DNA from: Gemmatimonadota bacterium
Lineage (GTDB): Bacteria > Gemmatimonadota > Gemmatimonadetes > Gemmatimonadales > Gemmatimonadaceae
DNA: 10,011 nt
NCBI GenBank assembly: GCA_023249395.1
Contig: JAHFCS010000041.1
Location: forward strand, 1-10,011
Direction of reading: 5' to 3'
Positions 6,441 through 10,011 of the stretch are shown one piece after another. The notes below the pieces were generated by a model, which saw nothing but the letters and a program-made list of their open reading frames with translations, did no database searches and was not told the DNA's origin. How positions within the stretch are numbered: the first letter of the stretch is position 1; every line of letters begins with the position of its first letter. The translations under genes and the position numbers were made by a program.

Positions 6441-6582
6441 TTGAGTGCTGGTTCGGATTGCTCGGAAATCTGCTTGGCCTGTTGGACCGGAAGGGAGGAA
6501 TCCGAACACGCGGAATGTCGCAGATTTTCCCTTCGGAATCTGTCGGCGTAACAGCGATTGTTGGTAAGCAATCTCCTCACAG
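6431..6582. repeat. Diverged direct repeat, copy B
   Basis: This is the partner of copy A at 4752-4900, about 1.68 kb away in the same orientation. It keeps the same block order: 6431-6443, 6473-6489, 6498-6508 and 6537-6582. Here the whole copy is non-coding, including the block that in copy A lies within the BON gene. No encoded peptide is conserved. Confidence 0.7.
6550..6562. promoter_or_regulatory. AACA-N5-TGTT dyad in repeat copy B
   Basis: AACAGCGATTGTT keeps both arms of the copy A dyad with a partly different spacer. It lies about 170 bp before the lipoprotein start and may be an operator. Confidence 0.4.
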
Positions 6583-6604
6583 GACCCTCACACGTGCGGC
6601 TACA

Positions 6605-6618
6605 CTGGTAGGGAATTC
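6605..6618. repeat. Intergenic motif copy 2 (CTGGTAGGGAATTC)
   Basis: It reads GAATTCCCTACCAG on the minus strand. It lies between the divergent genes, 85 bp before the rightward start and about 220 bp before the leftward one. Confidence 0.35.
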
Positions 6619-6702
6619 TCGCACCAAGGTTGGTGATTACCCCGATGCAAGCCTATCACGCGTACGGCTAATCTCCATTCGCAGGATCTGCACGGAGGGA
6701 CA

Positions 6703-7131
6703 ATGCTCAGTCACAGAAGTCTTTTTGTCGCAAGCGCCATGGCGGTAATCGTCTTCGAATGGGTTGTGGCCGCAGCGGGGCAGGCAAATGGCTTCGTCGA
6801 TCTGCTCACGTTCGTTGGCCCTGCCGCTCTTCTCTCCGTTGCGGTGGCGTGGATTTTCTTCACCTTCGCTGGCCGCCTCTTCACCTGGACCCGCGCATTC
6901 CGAAGCGTGCTTGTCGGTACGGCGATACTGACGCCCGTTCTCGCGTACGCTTTCGCCACGTCGAGCGACCAGACTCTCAGCACGAAGTTCCTGTTCATCA
7001 TCGCGGTGGGATGGGCAGCGAGTCTTGGGGGAACGCTATGGAATCTCGGAAGCGCAACCGGTGACGCATTCAAGGAATGGCGCCTGGCGAGGCGCGCTAA
7101 TCGGCGACGCACGCAGGTCGCCGCGGCATGA
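6703..7131 (+). CDS. Four-helix membrane protein, unknown function
   Basis: I do not recognise a family. The 142-residue product has four hydrophobic segments, near residues 7-25, 33-56, 66-86 and 95-115, so it is an inner-membrane protein. The C-terminal tail (about 123-142) is strongly basic, with RLARRANRRR; by the positive-inside rule it faces the cytoplasm, placing both ends inside. There are no conserved catalytic or metal-binding motifs, and no Cys. The start ATG 6703 is preceded by GGAGGG (6694-6699). The gene is followed after 58 nt by a small exported protein on the same strand, so the two may form an operon ending at the strong terminator at 7712-7760. Confidence 0.75.
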   Translation: MLSHRSLFVASAMAVIVFEWVVAAAGQANGFVDLLTFVGPAALLSVAVAWIFFTFAGRLFTWTRAFRSVLVGTAILTPVLAYAFATSSDQTLSTKFLFIIAVGWAASLGGTLWNLGSATGDAFKEWRLARRANRRRTQVAAA

Positions 7132-7140
7132 TGGCCCGCA

Positions 7141-7162
7141 GGGAGAAACGAGATTCTCTCCC
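7141..7162 (+). other. Small hairpin between the two rightward genes
   Basis: GGGAGA (7141-7146) pairs with TCTCCC (7157-7162) over a 10-nt loop, 28 bp before the next start. There is no T-run. It could be a processing or attenuation structure; the evidence is weak. Confidence 0.25.
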
Positions 7163-7189
7163 GACCACTTACGAGATACAGGAATGACA

Positions 7190-7708
7190 ATGAAGAAATC
7201 AGCAATCGTAATTGCCGCGATACTCATCGCAACATCATTCGCCTGTGCCTCTCGGCCCACACCTGTTCCAGTTGTTGGGCTGAGCTCAGATCTTAGCGCC
7301 CTCGTCGGAAAGTGGACAGGCGATTACACCAGTCCCGAGACCGGCAGAAGCGGTAACATCGTCTTCACCCTTCAGGCGGGAAAGGACACTGCGTTCGGGA
7401 ATGTAGTAATGATTGCGCGCTCTCCAACGAGCCCGCTCGTGCCAGCGGATCGCGCAGTGGTGAGCAGCGTTGCCCCTTCCAGCACCAGCGAGCTGATCAC
7501 GATTCGCTTCGTACGAATGGAAGGAAACAAGGTAGTGGGCAGACTCGATCCCTATCGTGACCCTGAATGTGGCTGCCAGCTTGCCACGACCTTCCACGGC
7601 GCCTTCACCGATTCGCGAACAATTGAAGGCACGTTCGACACAACAGGAAGCGGATTCGGACATCTGCCTTCGAGTGGTCGCTGGCGGGTCACCCGCGAGA
7701 TTCAGTAA
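7190..7708 (+). CDS. Small exported protein, probable lipoprotein, unknown function
   Basis: I do not recognise a family. The 172-residue product begins MKKSAIVIAA with a hydrophobic signal peptide ending at SFAC, a weak lipobox (Ser instead of Leu at -3), so lipidation at Cys19 is likely but not certain. The mature part starts with LVGKWTGDYTSPETGRSG and ends with GRWRVTREIQ. Alternating strands and a GxW motif near the start suggest a small beta-barrel or lipocalin-like fold, but this is a guess. A CGC pair (Cys127, Cys129) sits in DPECGCQL and could bind metal or form a disulfide. The start ATG 7190 is chosen because AGGA (7180-7183) is 6 nt before it; the ATG at 7184 directly abuts that site. 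Longer in-frame starts run into the preceding gene. Confidence 0.7.
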   Translation: MKKSAIVIAAILIATSFACASRPTPVPVVGLSSDLSALVGKWTGDYTSPETGRSGNIVFTLQAGKDTAFGNVVMIARSPTSPLVPADRAVVSSVAPSSTSELITIRFVRMEGNKVVGRLDPYRDPECGCQLATTFHGAFTDSRTIEGTFDTTGSGFGHLPSSGRWRVTREIQ

Positions 7709-7711
7709 TCG

Positions 7712-7760
7712 AAAAAAAAGAAAGCCCGGCGTCCGGAAGACCGGGCGCCGGGCTTTCTTC
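7712..7760. terminator. Strong bidirectional terminator
   Basis: AAGAAAGCCCGGCG (7718-7731) pairs with CGCCGGGCTTTCTT (7746-7759), continued by a G-U pair and CCGG-AAGA-CCGG at the tip. The A8 run at 7712-7719 gives a U-run for the minus strand, and TTTCTTCTC gives one for the plus strand. It sits exactly between convergent genes ending at 7708 and 7771. Confidence 0.9.
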
Positions 7761-7770
7761 TCCCCCGCTG

Positions 7771-9066
7771 CTAGATGAACGTCACCAGCGTCTGGCCGTT
7801 TCCGTGCGCGAGCCTCAGCACGGTATCCCTGTTGTTTGCATCAACGAGGACATCGATCGACGTCACGCCGCTGGTGCTGTGCGTGAGGTGCCGCCCACCC
7901 GGCTCGCGATCGCCGAGCATGATCTCCACTCGTCCCGTCTGGCGATCGAAATCCGCTCCGAGGAAGGGATAGTCCGTCACTTCGGCCTGTGAGCCGATCT
8001 CAGGATCGTCTACTTCGAGCACCACATGCCGGGCAGCGTTCCGCCGCGTGAATTCGCTGAGGCGAAGCGACCAGTCCGACATCCCGATCGGCACAGGAGC
8101 CTCCGTGACGACCTCGTGAAGCTGACGTCCCAGAGAAGTCGTGGCGGCACGGGGAACGATCATTATCGAGCACGATGTGCCGCGAAGCAGGTGAGTTGCG
8201 ACACTGCCGACAACGAGGCGGCCAAGTGCACCGCGTCCGTGACTGCCGGCGACGAGTAGATTTGCGTCCACCGACTCGGCGAACTTGAGAATTTCTTTCG
8301 CGATGCTCCCCTGGAGAGTCACCCGTTCGATACGAATCCCCGCTGATATGTCGAGTCCTGCGATGACACGATCGAACGATTCGGGAAGCGACAGGTCGTA
8401 CTCGCGGTCCCACAGAGCCATCTCGCTCAACGGGAGCTCGCTCGCGACTTTGACGTGAGCGAGATAGACCGTCGCAGGCTCTTCGAGCAGCATCAACGCC
8501 GCCCGCAACGCGGCGGCGCTGGCGCGACTGAAGTCCACCGCAACAACGACCCGTCGTGGGAGCGACTTGAACGCCGGCGAAGCCGCCAACACCGGAGCGT
8601 CGCCGCGCCGGATGAGGCCCAGCATGGTGTCGCCCCACAGCAAACGGTCGAGTCTGTCGTGGTGGTTGAGCCCGATGACTATCATCCGCGCGTTGCGCTC
8701 TCTTGCTTCGCGTGCGATTACTGTGACCGGGTTGCCCGGCTCGACGTCAATCGGCCACCCGGCTGCACGATCGCCGAGGCTTTTAACCTGCTCCGAAGCA
8801 CGCCGACGAAACACCTCGGGATTCATCGCCTCGCTCAGGTAGGCTATCTGCGTGGTGCTGGGATAGTCGGGAATCACCGGCAGCGTCTCTATCACCGAGA
8901 GCACTTCGACATCTGCGTGCATGTGGTCGGCGAGCAGCATCGCGGCTGGGAATGCGGCCTCGGACGAGGTGCTTCCGTCAGTGGCGACGAGCAGCGGTCC
9001 CGTTGTGTAGCGGTCAGTTTCCGCGACCGTGGCAACGCCACCCGGAGAGGATAGGTCAATTGACAT
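7771..9066 (-). CDS. USP-USP-DUF5335 fusion protein
   Basis: This 431-residue cytoplasmic protein joins two UspA domains (about 25-162 and 171-305) to a C-terminal domain (about 325-422) resembling DUF5335, recognised by the DW..RL.EF, VVLEVDDPEIGSQ, PFLGADFDRQTGRVEI and HLTH series. In USP domain 2 the ATP motif is intact: G274-SH-G277, nine residues, G287-S288. In domain 1 the spacing is kept but key residues changed (G132-LN-H135 and G145-D146), so it probably does not bind ATP in the usual way. The start ATG 9066 has GAGG 9 nt upstream; an alternative ATG five codons earlier (9081) has no ribosome binding site. The strong terminator lies directly after the stop. The DUF5335 part has no known function; fusion to USPs suggests a stress role. 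Confidence 0.85.
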   Translation of the reverse strand: MSIDLSSPGGVATVAETDRYTTGPLLVATDGSTSSEAAFPAAMLLADHMHADVEVLSVIETLPVIPDYPSTTQIAYLSEAMNPEVFRRRASEQVKSLGDRAAGWPIDVEPGNPVTVIAREARERNARMIVIGLNHHDRLDRLLWGDTMLGLIRRGDAPVLAASPAFKSLPRRVVVAVDFSRASAAALRAALMLLEEPATVYLAHVKVASELPLSEMALWDREYDLSLPESFDRVIAGLDISAGIRIERVTLQGSIAKEILKFAESVDANLLVAGSHGRGALGRLVVGSVATHLLRGTSCSIMIVPRAATTSLGRQLHEVVTEAPVPIGMSDWSLRLSEFTRRNAARHVVLEVDDPEIGSQAEVTDYPFLGADFDRQTGRVEIMLGDREPGGRHLTHSTSGVTSIDVLVDANNRDTVLRLAHGNGQTLVTFI

Positions 9067-9166
9067 GTGGGTGCGCCTCATGGTGGGCCACGATTGGAGG
9101 CCTCGATCTCACCTCATCGCGACCGCGCCTCGTGGAACACCAAAAGGATACTGCGCATACGCGGGC

Positions 9167-9176
9167 AATCTGTCGG
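9167..9176. repeat. Third copy of the repeat-core 10-mer
   Basis: AATCTGTCGG (minus strand CCGACAGATT) is identical to 4855-4864 and 6537-6546. Here it lies about 100 bp before the leftward USP-USP-DUF5335 start. The flanks match the larger repeat only loosely. Confidence 0.45.
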
Positions 9177-9192
9177 GCGGAATCCCCGATTT

Positions 9193-9206
9193 CTGTAGGG
9201 AAATTC
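9193..9206. repeat. Intergenic motif copy 3 (CTGTAGGGAAATTC)
   Basis: It reads GAATTTCCCTACAG on the minus strand, about 127 bp before the leftward USP fusion gene. It shares GTAGGGAAA with copy 4, exactly 39 bp away. Confidence 0.4.
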
Positions 9207-9231
9207 CAGAGACGGCGATACGCCGGAACGC

Positions 9232-9245
9232 CCGTAGGGAAACTC
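9232..9245. repeat. Intergenic motif copy 4 (CCGTAGGGAAACTC)
   Basis: This is a direct repeat of copy 3. A small stem, CGGCG-ATA-CGCCG, lies between the two copies (9213-9225). Both copies are in the divergent region between the USP fusion gene and the ABC gene. Confidence 0.4.
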
Positions 9246-9292
9246 CTCTCAAGAGACCGGCTATCCGCTGACACAAAGCTGCCCGTCCTGCC

Positions 9293-9321
9293 GCCATTGT
9301 GAGTTGTCATTCAACAATGGC
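9293..9321 (+). promoter_or_regulatory. Inverted repeat directly before the ABC gene's ribosome binding site
   Basis: GCCATTGT (9293-9300) pairs with ACAATGGC (9314-9321); an inner GTTG-TCATT-CAAC (9303-9315) can pair instead or in part. It ends two bases before GGAGG (9324), so it could be an operator or a leader hairpin affecting translation. Confidence 0.45.
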
Positions 9322-9323
9322 CT

Positions 9324-9328
9324 GGAGG
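9324..9328 (+). promoter_or_regulatory. Ribosome binding site of the ABC gene
   Basis: GGAGG lies 9 nt before ATG 9338 and supports the longer N-terminus over internal starts at 9428 (GTG) or 9464 (ATG). Confidence 0.6.
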
Positions 9329-9337
9329 TGCCAGCTG

Positions 9338-10011
9338 ATGGTGGCAGCCGGAGGTATCGTCCGAGCCAGCGCGTTGGAGCGTCCTGGCCCGCGTAAGCAG
9401 GAGACTGAGCCGGCGCCACGGTTAGCGGTGTTTCAGGTGCGGCGCCTCACGAAAGTTTACCACATGGGAGAGATCGAGGTTCATGCGCTGCGCGAGATGG
9501 ATCTCGACATCTACGCCGGTGAGTTTCTGGTACTCCTCGGCGCATCGGGCTCCGGAAAATCCACGCTGCTCAATATTCTTGGAGGATTGGACGTCCCGAC
9601 GGCAGGCACGGTTCGATTTCTCGATCACGATTTGACGAAAGCGAGCGATACGGCGCTGACCGAGTTTCGGCGCGACCACGTGGGATTCGTGTTCCAGTTC
9701 TACAATCTGATTCCGAGTCTCACAGCGCTCGAGAACGTCGCGCTCGTCACCGACATCAGCAAAGATCCGATGAAGCCGGCCGATGCGCTCGATCTCGTCG
9801 GACTCACTGACAGAGCCAATCACTTTCCGGCGCAGCTCTCCGGTGGAGAGCAGCAGCGAGTGGCAATCGCGCGCGCGGTGGCGAAGCGTCCGGATGTCCT
9901 CCTGTGCGACGAGCCGACGGGAGCGCTCGATTACGAGACGGGAAAGCTCGTTCTTCACGCCATCGACAGAGTGAATCGCGATCTGGGCACGACGACGGCG
10001 GTGATCACACC
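9338..10011 (+). CDS. MacB/LolD-type ABC transporter ATP-binding protein, 3'-truncated
   Basis: This is the ATPase of a type VII ABC system (LolD, MacB or FtsE-like), which powers mechanotransmission across the inner membrane for lipoprotein release, efflux or peptide export. About 224 residues are inside the window, with no stop before its end. Visible motifs are Walker A GASGSGKST (68-76), the Q-loop in VGFVFQFYNLIPSLTALENV, the signature LSGGEQQ (from 167), Walker B LLCDE (188-192, catalytic Glu192) and the D-loop GALD (195-198). The N-terminus carries about 30 extra residues rich in Arg, Glu and Pro before the first strand, unusual for LolD. If the start is at 9428 or 9464, this extension does not exist. 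An FtsX-fold permease is expected just downstream. The LolD versus MacB assignment cannot be settled from this part. Confidence 0.9.
   Translation, partial: MVAAGGIVRASALERPGPRKQETEPAPRLAVFQVRRLTKVYHMGEIEVHALREMDLDIYAGEFLVLLGASGSGKSTLLNILGGLDVPTAGTVRFLDHDLTKASDTALTEFRRDHVGFVFQFYNLIPSLTALENVALVTDISKDPMKPADALDLVGLTDRANHFPAQLSGGEQQRVAIARAVAKRPDVLLCDEPTGALDYETGKLVLHAIDRVNRDLGTTTAVIT

Larger units (their letters stand above)
6382..6702. other. Divergent intergenic region (about 320 bp)
   Basis: This lies between the leftward lipoprotein gene and the rightward membrane protein gene, so it must carry promoters for both. It holds two adjacent hairpins (6404-6440), repeat copy B with its dyad (6431-6582), and a CTGGTAGGGAATTC motif (6605-6618). 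A GGATTC/GAAC-like stretch at 6495-6510 resembles a tRNA T-arm but does not fold. No open frame here looks like a protein. Confidence 0.5.

Noticed and set aside
6495..6545. tRNA-like stretch (T-arm-like GGAATCCGAACACG)
   Set aside because: The flanking bases do not form the T-arm stem and no acceptor or anticodon arm is found.
4752..6582. Insertion sequence bounded by the direct repeats
   Set aside because: There is no transposase, no terminal inverted repeats and no target-site duplication; the bracketed gene is a lipoprotein.
6458..6748. Possible 96-codon plus-strand peptide containing GGIRTRG
   Set aside because: It overlaps the repeat and the start of the membrane protein gene. The repeat's differences are not biased to third codon positions, so the DNA is not conserved as protein.
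9422..9958. Long minus-strand open frame (178 codons)
   Set aside because: It lies wholly antisense to the ABC ATPase, whose Walker A, signature and Walker B motifs are all intact on the plus strand.
1..10011. CRISPR array, rRNA or phage attachment site
   Set aside because: No regularly spaced repeats, rRNA-like sequence or integrase was seen on either strand.

Overview
The window is a GC-rich, soil-type bacterial chromosome segment. The gene types (a clade II-style nitrous oxide reductase accessory pair, tandem universal stress proteins, DUF4342, BON-repeat and CBS proteins) and the lipoprotein style suggest Gemmatimonadota or a related phylum. That assignment is an inference from protein style; no marker gene is present.

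Layout. Bases 1-1885 (+) are the end of a nos accessory operon: a 5'-truncated NosF-type ATPase, a NosY-type permease joined by an ATGA overlap, and a plastocyanin-like copper lipoprotein. Bases 2042-4779 hold cytoplasmic stress genes: a two-CBS protein (+), then, convergent to it, a leftward USP-USP gene whose stop overlaps the start of a DUF4342 membrane protein gene, and a leftward triple-BON protein. Bases 5005-6381 (-) encode a large secreted lipoprotein of unknown function. Bases 6703-7708 (+) hold a four-helix membrane protein and a small exported, probably lipid-anchored protein. A strong bidirectional terminator separates them from a leftward USP-USP-DUF5335 fusion (7771-9066). Divergent from that, at 9338 (+), begins a MacB/LolD-type ABC ATPase cut by the window end.

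How the genes may work together. NosF/NosY power copper-site or sulfur-related maturation of N2O reductase, and the cupredoxin could carry electrons or copper in the periplasm. Two USP genes, the CBS protein, DUF4342 and the BON protein look like a stress or energy-limitation island, which would fit a facultative life near the oxic/anoxic boundary.

The most unusual content is non-coding. A diverged direct repeat of about 150 bp (4752-4900 and 6431-6582) brackets the unknown lipoprotein gene and lies upstream of two leftward genes. Each copy contains an AACA-N5-TGTT dyad. A 10-mer from the repeat core (CCGACAGATT on the minus strand) recurs upstream of the USP-USP-DUF5335 gene. A second motif (about GAATTTCCCTACAG, minus strand) occurs four times, only in intergenic DNA. 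Together these suggest a local shared regulon, which remains a hypothesis.
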